Below, piece by piece: positions 57,357 through 64,000 of a stretch of DNA of 64,000 nt; within the stretch, counting starts at the first letter, position 1, and every line of letters begins with the position of its first letter. Origin of the DNA: Arthrobacter sp. Hiyo4 (lineage in GTDB: Bacteria; Actinomycetota; Actinomycetes; Actinomycetales; Micrococcaceae). Location of the stretch: the NCBI GenBank assembly GCA_002370555.1, contig AP014718.1:3162001-3226000 (forward strand), in the 5' to 3' direction. Below the pieces are notes generated by a model. That model saw only the letters and a program-made list of their open reading frames with translations, had not been told where the DNA came from and did not search any database. Made by a program: the position numbers and the translations under genes.

Positions 57357-57536
57357 CTACTCTTCGCCGGTGTCCCGCGCCTCCAGGTGTTTGGCCATGG
57401 CCTCGCAGGCCTGGTTCCAGCGCGCCGTGAGGGCCTGCCGGTTCAACGGTTCGAACATGCTGTTCAGGACTTTCTCCACTGCATCATATGCGGCGTCACG
57501 GACCCGTTCCTGCGCCGCTGGGCTGTAATAGTTCAT
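57357..57536 (-). CDS. Small hypothetical protein (59 residues)
   Basis: A short gene starting MNYYSPAAQERVRDAAYDAV and ending EAMAKHLEARDTGEE. Mostly helical and amphipathic by eye. It fills the gap between the GNAT and DUF2236 genes on the same strand with sensible spacing. No clear ribosome site, so the confidence is moderate. Confidence 0.5.
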   Translation of the reverse strand: MNYYSPAAQERVRDAAYDAVEKVLNSMFEPLNRQALTARWNQACEAMAKHLEARDTGEE

Positions 57537-57580
57537 AACAGGGATTCGTCACCGGGGTGCCGGAAGATGGTGTTTCCGGG

Positions 57581-58354
57581 CTACGAGGTGCGGAGCCGGT
57601 CCAGGCAGTAGTTCTTGACGAAGTGCCGGACCGGCCGCGGCAGCCGGGGATAGACCAGGGCAGACCACCGGGTGGCCCTGTCGAACAGGCGCCTGTGGCG
57701 GTCGCTCCAGGGCAGCCCTAAGCCGGCGCGCAGGTGGTCCGGCAGCTGCCCGGCGGTGATGAACCGGATCAGCGGCATACTCATCCGCAGCCAGAGTGGC
57801 CCGGCTGGCGGGTACAGGAGGTCGCGGCCGACGCCGGCGGTGACGGCGTCCAGCTCCAGTGTCAGCAGGGACGTTTCCCAGTATGTCCTGAAGGCTGCGC
57901 GGTCGGCCGGCCACAGGTTCGCCGGCACTTGCAGGACGGTGCCGATTCTTGCGTAATCGCTGTACATGAGGTCTGCTGCTTCGTCGTCGAGCGGGCCGTA
58001 GATTTTCTCGTAAATGGTGATGGCGGTGTCGTACAGGGTTGCCACCACCCATAATTGCGCCTGGGCATCGAACGCGCTGTACCCGCGGGAGCCGGCGTCG
58101 GGCTTGCGGCGGACCGCGGAGTGGGCCCGGTTAACGCTGCGGCGAACGGCCGCAACCTGGGCCTCGGTTCCGTAAACCACAGCGTAGACGTAGGTGACGG
58201 TGGCGCGGAAACGGTCCAGCGGCCGGGCTATGAAGTCGCTGTGTTCGGCGACGCCATGGCCCACTGCAGGGTTCGCGATCTGCAGCAGAATGGCGCGGCC
58301 GGCCCCGGCGAGCAATACGCCTTCAGCTCCGATATCGGCCAGGTTCCGCACCAT
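57581..58354 (-). CDS. DUF2236 (MpaB-like) oxygenase family protein
   Basis: 257 residues, intact. Start LADIGAEGVLLAGAGRAILL, then IANPAVGHGVAEHSDFIARP, the conserved region of the latex-clearing-protein/MpaB family. The His-containing motif and DAQAQLWVVATLYDTAITIY are present. Members bind heme b; the substrate here is unknown. Confidence 0.85.
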   Translation of the reverse strand: MVRNLADIGAEGVLLAGAGRAILLQIANPAVGHGVAEHSDFIARPLDRFRATVTYVYAVVYGTEAQVAAVRRSVNRAHSAVRRKPDAGSRGYSAFDAQAQLWVVATLYDTAITIYEKIYGPLDDEAADLMYSDYARIGTVLQVPANLWPADRAAFRTYWETSLLTLELDAVTAGVGRDLLYPPAGPLWLRMSMPLIRFITAGQLPDHLRAGLGLPWSDRHRRLFDRATRWSALVYPRLPRPVRHFVKNYCLDRLRTS

Positions 58355-58494
58355 GGACCCACGATACCGGAGAAGGCCACTACTCCCGTGGCCGCTCCCC
58401 GGAGATGCCCGGGAACAAAGGGCATCACCCGGGCCGTTGACATACTGCGACCCGCCGCCCGTACAGCCGGCGGCCTCCTACAGAACGGAACCAC

Positions 58495-58779
58495 ATGGTC
58501 AGGGCTATCTGGAACGGACAAGTCATTGCCGAGTCCACGGACACGGTAGTAGTGGAAGGCAACCACTATTTCCCGCGCGACGCCGTCAATGCGGGCTATC
58601 TCAAGGACAGCGACATGTATTCCGTCTGCCCGTGGAAGGGCCAGGCCAGCTACCACACGCTGGAGGTGGACGGGAAGCTGAACGTCGACGCCGCCTGGTT
58701 TTACAGCGAGCCCAAGACGCGGGCCAAGCCCATCGAGGACCGGATCGCGTTCTGGCGCGGCGTGACGATCGAGGAGTAG
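58495..58779 (+). CDS. DUF427 protein
   Basis: 94 residues, intact. MVRAIWNGQVIAESTDTVVV and VCPWKGQASYHTLEVDGK are typical of DUF427, a small beta-rich fold. Function unknown. Confidence 0.87.
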   Translation: MVRAIWNGQVIAESTDTVVVEGNHYFPRDAVNAGYLKDSDMYSVCPWKGQASYHTLEVDGKLNVDAAWFYSEPKTRAKPIEDRIAFWRGVTIEE

Positions 58780-58794
58780 CCCCACTTGTGGAAG

Positions 58795-58812
58795 CGGACG
58801 ACGGCGGGGACG
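58795..58812 (+). repeat. Half of a hairpin-family element
   Basis: GGAAGCGGACGACGGCGG matches the left arm of the terminator at 55910 but has no right arm. Just after it a diacylglycerol kinase fragment begins. Confidence 0.6.
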
Positions 58813-59501
58813 GTTTCCTGGGGCGGCCGCGGCGGGAGCGCGGGAGTCGGGTGCCGTCCTCCTGCCGCTGGCCGGTGGCAGTGGCAATGACACCACGCGC
58901 CGGCTGGGACTGGGACCTGACCCCGTACAAACTGTTCAAAGCATCCCCAGCTGGTGGTGCGGGACCTCGATCTGGGCGTGGTCAAAGAGCGCCCGTACCT
59001 CGGCGTGGCCAACGTCGGATTCGACGGAGTCGCCAATGAACTGGGCAACAGCACAAGACTGAACCTCGGCTCCCTGACCTACCTCTACGGCGGGCTGAAG
59101 GCATTCGCCGGCTGGAAGGACGTGACCTTCACAGTCACCGTGGACGGCAAGGGGACTTCCTTCCCCGGCTGGTTTGTTGCGGTGGGCAACGTGGGCCAAT
59201 ACGGCGGAGGGCTGCGCATCTGCCCGGAGGCCAGGGTGGACGACGGCCTCCTGGACGTGGTCACGCTGGGCGGGCCTCCGCCCTCCGTGTCGCGGCCACA
59301 TTCCTCCGCTCGTTCCGGGGCACGCACCTGAACACCCCGGGCGTCAGCTTCACACGGGGCAGCAGCGTCACCATCAGCGCCAACAAGCCCCTGAACATCT
59401 ACGCCGACGGCGAGATGATCGGCCTGCTGCCGGCCACCTTGGAGATTGTCCCGGCGGCGGTCAAGGTCCTGGTTCCCCGGAACTCCCCGGCCTTCTCCTA
59501 A
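58806..59501 (+). pseudogene. Diacylglycerol kinase family protein, N-terminally truncated
   Basis: The fragment begins at the GGDG nucleotide-binding motif and continues VLLPLAGGSGNDTTRRLGLG, LVVRDLDLGVVKERPYLGVA, GFDGVANELGNSTRLNLGSL and LNIYADGEMIGLLPATLEIV. The 70 or so residues before GGDG are missing and replaced by a half terminator. Two single-base breaks (near 58940 and 59275) also occur. It would phosphorylate lipids in intact form. Confidence 0.78.
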
Positions 59502-59623
59502 CGTCCGGCGGCCAGTGAACCCACCAGTTCGGGGAGGTCCTTCACGCCGGGAAGGACGCGCAGGTGCGGGTGGCGGCCCAACTCCTCCGCGCCGAGCTTC
59601 CCGGTCAGGACCCCGACGCCGTG
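59498..59623 (-). pseudogene. HAD hydrolase C-terminal fragment
   Basis: About 40 residues: HGVGVLTGKLGAEELGRHPH and LRVLPGVKDLPELVGSLAAG end a phosphonatase/phosphoglycolate-type HAD protein. The catalytic part is missing. Its stop overlaps that of the diacylglycerol kinase. Confidence 0.65.
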
Positions 59624-59886
59624 CCGGCAAACTGCAGCAGACGTTCCACGCCAGCATCCCGCTGGTGGTCCCCCAGTTTGTGGGCCTGCTGCTCTACCGG
59701 TTCGACGTGAACGTGCGGTCCTCGCTGGTCCTGGGCCTGGTGGGCGCCGGCGGCGTGGGCCTGCTCATCAAGCAGGCCATCAAGTCGTTCCAATTCGATC
59801 AGATGCTCACGCACATCATCGTGGTGCTCGTCCTGATCGTGGTGGTTGACCAGGCGTCGGCTCTGATCCGGCGCAGGCTCGCCTGA
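59624..59886 (+). pseudogene. phnE: Phosphonate ABC permease PhnE, C-terminal fragment
   Basis: About 87 residues: KLQQTFHASIPLVVPQFVGL, LLYRFDVNVRSSLVLGLVGA and FDQMLTHIIVVLVLIVVVDQ, the end of a PhnE-type permease. The first 180 or so residues are missing. A HAD fragment lies directly beside it; HAD and phn genes are often neighbours, so a larger phosphonate cluster may have been deleted here. Confidence 0.78.
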
Positions 59887-59929
59887 CATGCATGCCTGTC
59901 CTGCGCCCCCTGGAACAGCAACAGCGGGC

Positions 59930-59956
59930 GACGACGGGTGGGTGCCCGCCGTCGTC
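59930..59956 (+). terminator. Hairpin after the phnE fragment
   Basis: GACGACGG pairs with CCGTCGTC; the inner region is GC-rich. Member of the hairpin family. Confidence 0.65.
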
Positions 59957-59988
59957 CGCGGGGCACACCACAACAACAGCCACGGTGC

Positions 59989-61432
59989 TCAGGCGGCGAG
60001 ATACATCATGGTGGCATGTTCGAGTGGGCTGGGAGCGTGGGGTGTGCAGCCAGACGGCCAGTGCGTAGGTTCACGGTCCTGTTGTTCGGGTGGGTAGCGC
60101 CGGCCGGTGGGTGAAATCCAGCCAGGTGGTTCATTCTGCGTTGCCTGCGCAGGCGTCCAGGCGGATGCGTGTTTGAGGCGGTGGTGTTTCGGGCAGACCT
60201 GTCCGAGGTTACTGATCCCGGTGGCCCCGCCGTCCTGCCAGGCCGTCAGGTGGTCGTTCTCGTTGTCCAGGGACTGGTTGCTGCAGCCGGGGAAGGTGCA
60301 GGCACCGTCCCGCATCCTGAGCCACCGCTTCAAGGATTCCGGGAGCCGGTAACTCGTGCGGCCGATCTCCAGTGACGCCCCATCCCGCGGGTCAACCAGG
60401 ACCCGATAGAACGAGCTGGCACCATCGGCAACGAGCCTGCGCGCGATCGACGCCGGGACCGGCCCGAACCCATCCACCTCCGCGGGTTCCTCAGTGAGCC
60501 CGAGGAGGGAAAACACGGGGACGGTCACCAGGACGTCAGCCTGGGGAGAGGCCACCTCACCTGGCTGCTGGCTGGCACTGCCCAGCAGCAGCCCCGCAGC
60601 GATGTCAGCCCGGATCTGGGTGAGTGTGCGCAACTCGTCAGCACCCTGCAGCCCACGGCCCAGGGCAGAGGCCTTGTTCCATATTGCGCAGGCCGTGTCA
60701 CCGGGAAGGTAGAGCGAAATCCAGCCCATGCCGTCCCGGTCCGGGGTATATTCCATTCGACGGTCCGCCACGCTCTTTGCATGGCGCTTCTCCAGCGATT
60801 CGGGGTGGTGGCGTTCGCGCCATGCCCGGACTTTCCGCCGGAACCGGGAGGGCACCAATTCACCGGGCGTGGCACAGCGGGCGCCGTCCGGCTCCCCGGG
60901 TCGAAGAAATGCGATTCCAAGGCCGAAACGGCCGCCAAGGGCAGGCCAGCGGTTTCGTCGACCATAATCCGGGCGTGCTGCCAGGAAATGGTCCCGGCCT
61001 GAAGTGCGTCCAAAGCAGCCGGCAGGGACGTAGTCAGCGCATGGGCCTCCCCCAAAAGGGCGGATGCGACGCGTTCGCCGATGGTGAGTACGCACGCCAC
61101 TTCTGCCACCAAGGACATCTCCTGCGCCGACGCCTCATATGCACTGGCGGGCGGGCCTCCAGCGCTGCTGCGGCCTCCGCGTAGGCGGCCAGCAGCCGGA
61201 TCTTCGCCGCCGCCGTCGCCGACTCGACCCGCGCCAGTACGCCCAGCCCTTCCAGGCACGCCTCCGAGAACTCCCGCAACGGATCACCATCAGCGGTGTG
61301 GTCCGTGTGGTTTGGCAGGGACGAAGGGCAGGCAACAACCCCCGCAAGCTGACCGACCAGCCCGGCCACCGACACAACAGCAGCCGTCACTGCGACCCTG
61401 CCTCCCGCATCGATAACCGCACCGGATTCCAT
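59989..61432 (-). CDS. DUF222-HNH endonuclease
   Basis: About 482 residues after repair. The DUF222 part runs over the first 330 residues (PLREFSEACLEGLGVLARVE, ISWQHARIMVDETAGLPL). The HNH motif at the end reads CTFPGCSNQSLDNENDHLTA, WQDGGATGISNLGQVCPKHH, with the metal Cys and His residues. Breaks lie near 61140 and 60875. Such genes (13E12-like) are abundant in actinobacteria and may be mobile; the target is unknown. Confidence 0.87.
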
Positions 61433-61551
61433 AAGCACAGCCTGGCAGAGGGGTCTGACATTCAAGCCGCGACCCATTCCCGCGAACGTGCGCAGGGGAA
61501 TCTCGCGGCCTATCTCGGCAAAACCGTCCTCAGCAGTGACAAAACGCAAGA

Positions 61552-61583
61552 CGGACGACGGCGGGACCTCCCGTCGTCGTCCG
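61552..61583. terminator. Hairpin between HNH and uraD genes
   Basis: CGGACGACGGCGGGA pairs with TCCCGTCGTCGTCCG, one mismatch, two-base loop, then ATTTCTGTTT. Member of the hairpin family. Confidence 0.75.
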
Positions 61584-61680
61584 ATTTCTGTTTGGGGCGT
61601 GACCCAGGCAGCGTCCCGGCAGTTGACACCCGCCGGTGCGTACGGTTGACTTTTGCATATGCTGAAATAACAGTTCCATG

Positions 61681-61702
61681 ATGCGGAATAAAGTATCCGC
61701 AT
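61681..61702. promoter_or_regulatory. Inverted repeat ATGCGGA-N8-TCCGCAT before uraD
   Basis: Perfect 7-bp arms, 47 bases before the uraD start and just downstream of the likely -10 box. The form resembles IclR-type operators of urate/allantoin regulons, but the regulator is not in the window. Confidence 0.55.
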
Positions 61703-61748
61703 AGCCCTACACCGTGGATGCCAGCATCAAAACACGAGGATCTGTTTT

Positions 61749-62246
61749 ATGCACCTTGAACAGTTCAACACGGCCGGCCGCCCGGAGGCTGCCGATTTCC
61801 TGCGTCCCTGCCTGGACATCCAACGCTGGATCGACGAGCTCGCCGACGCGCGGCCCTATTCCAGCCCCGACGCGCTCCTGGCGGCGGGCGGCGGCGCAGC
61901 CAACCCCTTCACTCCGGCGGAGATTGAAGCAGCCCTTGCCCACCATCCGCGGATCGGCGAGCGGGCGCAGGGCGACAGCGCGGAAGCGAAGCTGTCCCAG
62001 TCGGAACAGGCCGGACTGGGCGTGGCCGACGCGGCCGTCGCCGAGGCCCTGGCGGAAGGCAACCGGGCCTACGAGGAGAAGTTCGGGCAGGTGTTCCTGA
62101 TCCGCGCCGCCGGCCGCAGCCGCGAGGAGATCCTGGCCGCCCTCAACACCAGGCTCGGCAACACCCCCGAAGCAGAACAAGCAATAATAGGCCAGCAGTT
62201 GCGGGAAATCGCAGTGCTCCGACTCGAAGGACTGATCGGCAGATGA
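61749..62246 (+). CDS. uraD: 2-oxo-4-hydroxy-4-carboxy-5-ureidoimidazoline decarboxylase
   Basis: 165 residues, intact. The OHCU decarboxylase fold shows FTPAEIEAALAHHPRIGERA with the conserved catalytic His, then SQSEQAGLGVADAAV and GQVFLIRAAGRSREEIL. It converts OHCU to S-allantoin, the last step of urate breakdown. Its stop overlaps the ATG of uraH. GAGGA lies upstream. Confidence 0.93.
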   Translation: MHLEQFNTAGRPEAADFLRPCLDIQRWIDELADARPYSSPDALLAAGGGAANPFTPAEIEAALAHHPRIGERAQGDSAEAKLSQSEQAGLGVADAAVAEALAEGNRAYEEKFGQVFLIRAAGRSREEILAALNTRLGNTPEAEQAIIGQQLREIAVLRLEGLIGR

Positions 62247-62584
62247 GCACCTCCCACGTCACCACCCATGTACTGGACACGGGCTCCGGAAAACCGGCGG
62301 CCGAGGTCCCGGTAACCCTCCACGTGCTCGACGGCGAGCGCTGGGTCCCGATCGCAGAGGGCGCCACCGACGCAGACGGACGCATCAAAGAGCTGGGGCC
62401 GGAGCGGCTGCCGTCGGGGACCTACCGCCTGGCATTCGACACGGGCAAGTACTTCGCCGCCAGCGGCACCGAAACGTTCTTCCCGGAGGTGACCCTCACG
62501 TTTGGCGTGGTGGAGCAGGAGCCGCACTACCACGTGCCGCTTCTGCTGAGCCCGTTCGCGTATTCCACGTACCGGGGCAGCTGA
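62243..62584 (+). CDS. uraH: 5-hydroxyisourate hydrolase (transthyretin-like)
   Basis: 113 residues, intact. TTHVLDTGSGKPAAEVPVTL is the typical start with an active-site His, and the protein ends with the YRGS tetrapeptide. It hydrolyses 5-hydroxyisourate made from urate, feeding UraD. The overlapping ATGA with uraD shows coupling. Confidence 0.95.
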   Translation: MSTSHVTTHVLDTGSGKPAAEVPVTLHVLDGERWVPIAEGATDADGRIKELGPERLPSGTYRLAFDTGKYFAASGTETFFPEVTLTFGVVEQEPHYHVPLLLSPFAYSTYRGS

Positions 62585-62617
62585 GCCCACCGGCGCTACT
62601 GCAACTGCGACAACAGG

Positions 62618-62647
62618 AAGGGTCCGCGGCAATGCCGCGGACCCTTT
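62618..62647 (+). terminator. Terminator after uraDH
   Basis: A perfect 13-bp stem AAGGGTCCGCGGC/GCCGCGGACCCTT with a three-base loop, ending in TTT. Confidence 0.88.
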
Positions 62648-62725
62648 CGCGCGCTCGGGATCCACACACCGGCCGCAGTCACAATCGGTGATTTGGCCCG
62701 CGTGGGCCATAACGGAACAAATTCC

Positions 62726-62754
62726 TTGACAGTGGTACGGGTCACTTCTATTCT
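62726..62754 (+). promoter_or_regulatory. Promoter of the MFS gene
   Basis: TTGACA, 17-base spacer, TATTCT. A near-consensus sigma-70-type promoter, about 178 bases before the GTG start. Confidence 0.75.
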
Positions 62755-62757
62755 GAA

Positions 62758-62786
62758 TTTTGGGATCCCAATTTGGGATCCCAAAA
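62758..62786. promoter_or_regulatory. Tandem palindromic operator TTGGGATCCCAA x2
   Basis: Two perfect 12-bp palindromes (62760-62771 and 62773-62784), centres 13 bases apart, directly after the -10 box. The whole 29-base block is itself nearly palindromic. Such a site would block transcription when two dimers bind; the regulator is not in the window. Confidence 0.8.
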
Positions 62787-62931
62787 GATCGCGAACCGGA
62801 TCCCAGGCCACAGTTCATGGCCCGGCTTCTCCGGATTTAGGCTCCAGGACGCCCCACCAGCGGCCTCCTGCCCCGCGAACACCCAAGCCTTTCTTCCCGC
62901 CTGCAATCTCCCTCTCTGCAAAGGAGAAGTT

Positions 62932-64000
62932 GTGTCTCTTCAAAATACTGAAACCGCCGTACCGCTCCCCGATGACAAAACCGGCAAAACCGGCAAGGAC
63001 GGCGTGCAACGTCGCACCAACGTCCGCTGGAAAATGTTCCTGCTCCTGCTGGTCCTCGTCGCCGTCAATTACATCGACAGGGGCTCCATCTCGGTGGCCC
63101 TGCCCATCATCCAGAAGGAATTCAATCTCGCCCCCGAGCTCGTGGGCCTCCTGCTCTCCGCCTTCTTCTGGACCTACGCGCTGATGCAGGTCCCGGTAGG
63201 CCTCCTGATCGATAAGTTCGGTCCCCGCAAGGTCATGACGGCGTCGTGCGTCGGCTGGGGCGCCGCCACGGCCGCCTCGGGCCTGGCCGGCGGCTTCCTC
63301 AGCATGTTCATTGCCCGGCTGGGCATCGGCGTCACGGAAGCCGGCGTCATGCCGGCCGGAGGCAAGCTCAACGCGATCTGGATGCACAAGTCGGAGCGCG
63401 GACGCGGCGCCACCATCCTCGACGCCGGCGCGCCTCTTGGCGCCGGCCTGGGCGGCATCATCATTGCCGGCCTGATCGCCTCCACCGGCAGCTGGCGCCT
63501 CGCGTTCATCATCGCCGGCGCCGCCACCGTCCTGATGGGTCTGGCGGTCTGGTGGTACGTCCGCGACAATCCCCGCCTGCACCGCGGTGTCAACGACGCC
63601 GAGGCCGAATACATTGAAGCCTCCCACGCCGCCGAAGACGCTGCGGCCGAGCTCGACGGCAGCAAGGGCAAGCGCGCCCTTCTGCCGTACCTGAAATTCC
63701 GCTCCTTCTGGGCCATGTGCCTCGGCTGGCTGGGCTTCAACGGCGTCTTCTACGGACTGCTGACCTGGGGACCGCTCTACCTGGCCCAGGACAAGGGCTT
63801 CGACCTCAAGACCATCGGCTGGTCCACGTTCGTGATCTTCGGCGCCGGCTTTGTCGGCGAAATCCTGGGCGGTGCGATCGCCGACAAGTGGCAGTCCACC
63901 GGCGCCTCCGCCAACCGTGTGATGCGCACGCTCCTGGGCACCTCCAGTGTGGTGGTGATCGGCGGCCTGATCGGCGTCACCGTCGTGGCCGACCCCACCA
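62932..64000 (+). CDS. MFS transporter (ACS family), 3' end outside window
   Basis: 356 residues visible. It starts at a GTG with AAGGAG upstream. MFS motifs: VAVNYIDRGSISVALPII in helix 1, LLIDKFGPRKVMTASCVGWG in loop 2-3, and GIGVTEAGVMPAGGKLNAIW. These fit anion:cation symporters (glucarate, galactonate, allantoate). With uraD-uraH next door a ureide or purine-related substrate is possible but unproven, since a terminator and separate promoter lie between. Confidence 0.9.
   Translation, partial: MSLQNTETAVPLPDDKTGKTGKDGVQRRTNVRWKMFLLLLVLVAVNYIDRGSISVALPIIQKEFNLAPELVGLLLSAFFWTYALMQVPVGLLIDKFGPRKVMTASCVGWGAATAASGLAGGFLSMFIARLGIGVTEAGVMPAGGKLNAIWMHKSERGRGATILDAGAPLGAGLGGIIIAGLIASTGSWRLAFIIAGAATVLMGLAVWWYVRDNPRLHRGVNDAEAEYIEASHAAEDAAAELDGSKGKRALLPYLKFRSFWAMCLGWLGFNGVFYGLLTWGPLYLAQDKGFDLKTIGWSTFVIFGAGFVGEILGGAIADKWQSTGASANRVMRTLLGTSSVVVIGGLIGVTVVADPT

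Larger units (their letters stand above)
61433..61748. other. Intergenic region with terminator and uraD control sites
   Basis: About 316 bases. It holds the hairpin at 61552-61583, a TTGACT box at 61646-61651 with a weak TAACAG 16 bases later, and the inverted repeat at 61681-61702. No further gene is seen. Confidence 0.6.

Overview
The window is high-GC, gene-dense actinobacterial chromosome, most likely from the Micrococcaceae (Arthrobacter or Pseudarthrobacter type). The reasons are the protein style, frequent GTG starts, a PurC-PurD pair, a glucoamylase-family trehalase, a mycobacterial-type DesA3-like desaturase with its reductase, DUF222-HNH nucleases and GlnR-like boxes. There is no rRNA, CRISPR array or prophage. 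One tRNA-Pro(CGG) is present.

Layout. 0-2.4 kb: two ABC exporter halves and tRNA-Pro. 2.5-4.2 kb: a 70-residue secreted peptide precursor that ends in a repeated VGNWPDPM motif, transcribed divergently from a 424-residue HTH-TPR regulator. This looks like a pheromone-receptor pair of the RRNPP kind and is the most interesting locus. 4.2-6.6 kb: an IS630-type element with an IS3-type element nested in its right end. 6.6-16.2 kb: purC, purD, a membrane-anchored molybdopterin oxidoreductase, an asparaginase, HAD and YegP proteins, a GH15 trehalase and an App1-type phosphatase. 16.2-22.3 kb: a formate/nitrite transporter, GH1 beta-glucosidase, a decayed AAA ATPase, an hsp20/J-domain locus with a divergent HspR-like regulator, and a PAP2 phosphatase. 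22.4-31.8 kb: an alkylation-repair protein, a Zn-ADH/SDR/cupin set beside an MmyB-type regulator, a kinase and a GntR gene truncated head to head, a secreted subtilase, an epimerase and an adenylate kinase-like gene. 32.2-44.5 kb: an ANTAR protein, a receiver protein, gene debris, a desaturase-reductase operon, an LLM oxidoreductase, small membrane proteins, and a GntR/nitrilase/DUF2848/transporter locus with shared TGTATACA operators. 44.6-49.4 kb: amtB behind a GlnR-like box, a PadR regulator and a class A PBP. 49.4-58.8 kb: an Lrp-type regulator divergent from an M20 peptidase and MHS transporter, ArsR plus SRPBCC, TspO, AlkD, GNAT, DUF2236 and DUF427. 58.8-64 kb: debris of a diacylglycerol kinase, a HAD protein and PhnE, a DUF222-HNH nuclease, and urate-catabolism genes uraD-uraH followed by an MFS transporter with a strong promoter and operator.

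Two cautions. First, most long genes carry single-base frame breaks, some 60-70 in all. In every case checked closely the frame is restored by adding one G or C to a run, so these are far more likely sequencing errors than real mutations. Such genes are given as CDS over their reconstructed extent. Second, several places hold truncated genes butted against each other (18.7, 27.6, 33.5, 42.7 and 58.8 kb). These are either real deletions or assembly collapses.

Regulation is readable in several places: divergent promoters with palindromes at the peptide/TPR, hsp20/MerR and GntR/nitrilase pairs, tandem palindromes before the last MFS gene, and a family of related hairpin terminators sharing a GACGACGGCGGG-like stem, mostly between 44 and 62 kb.
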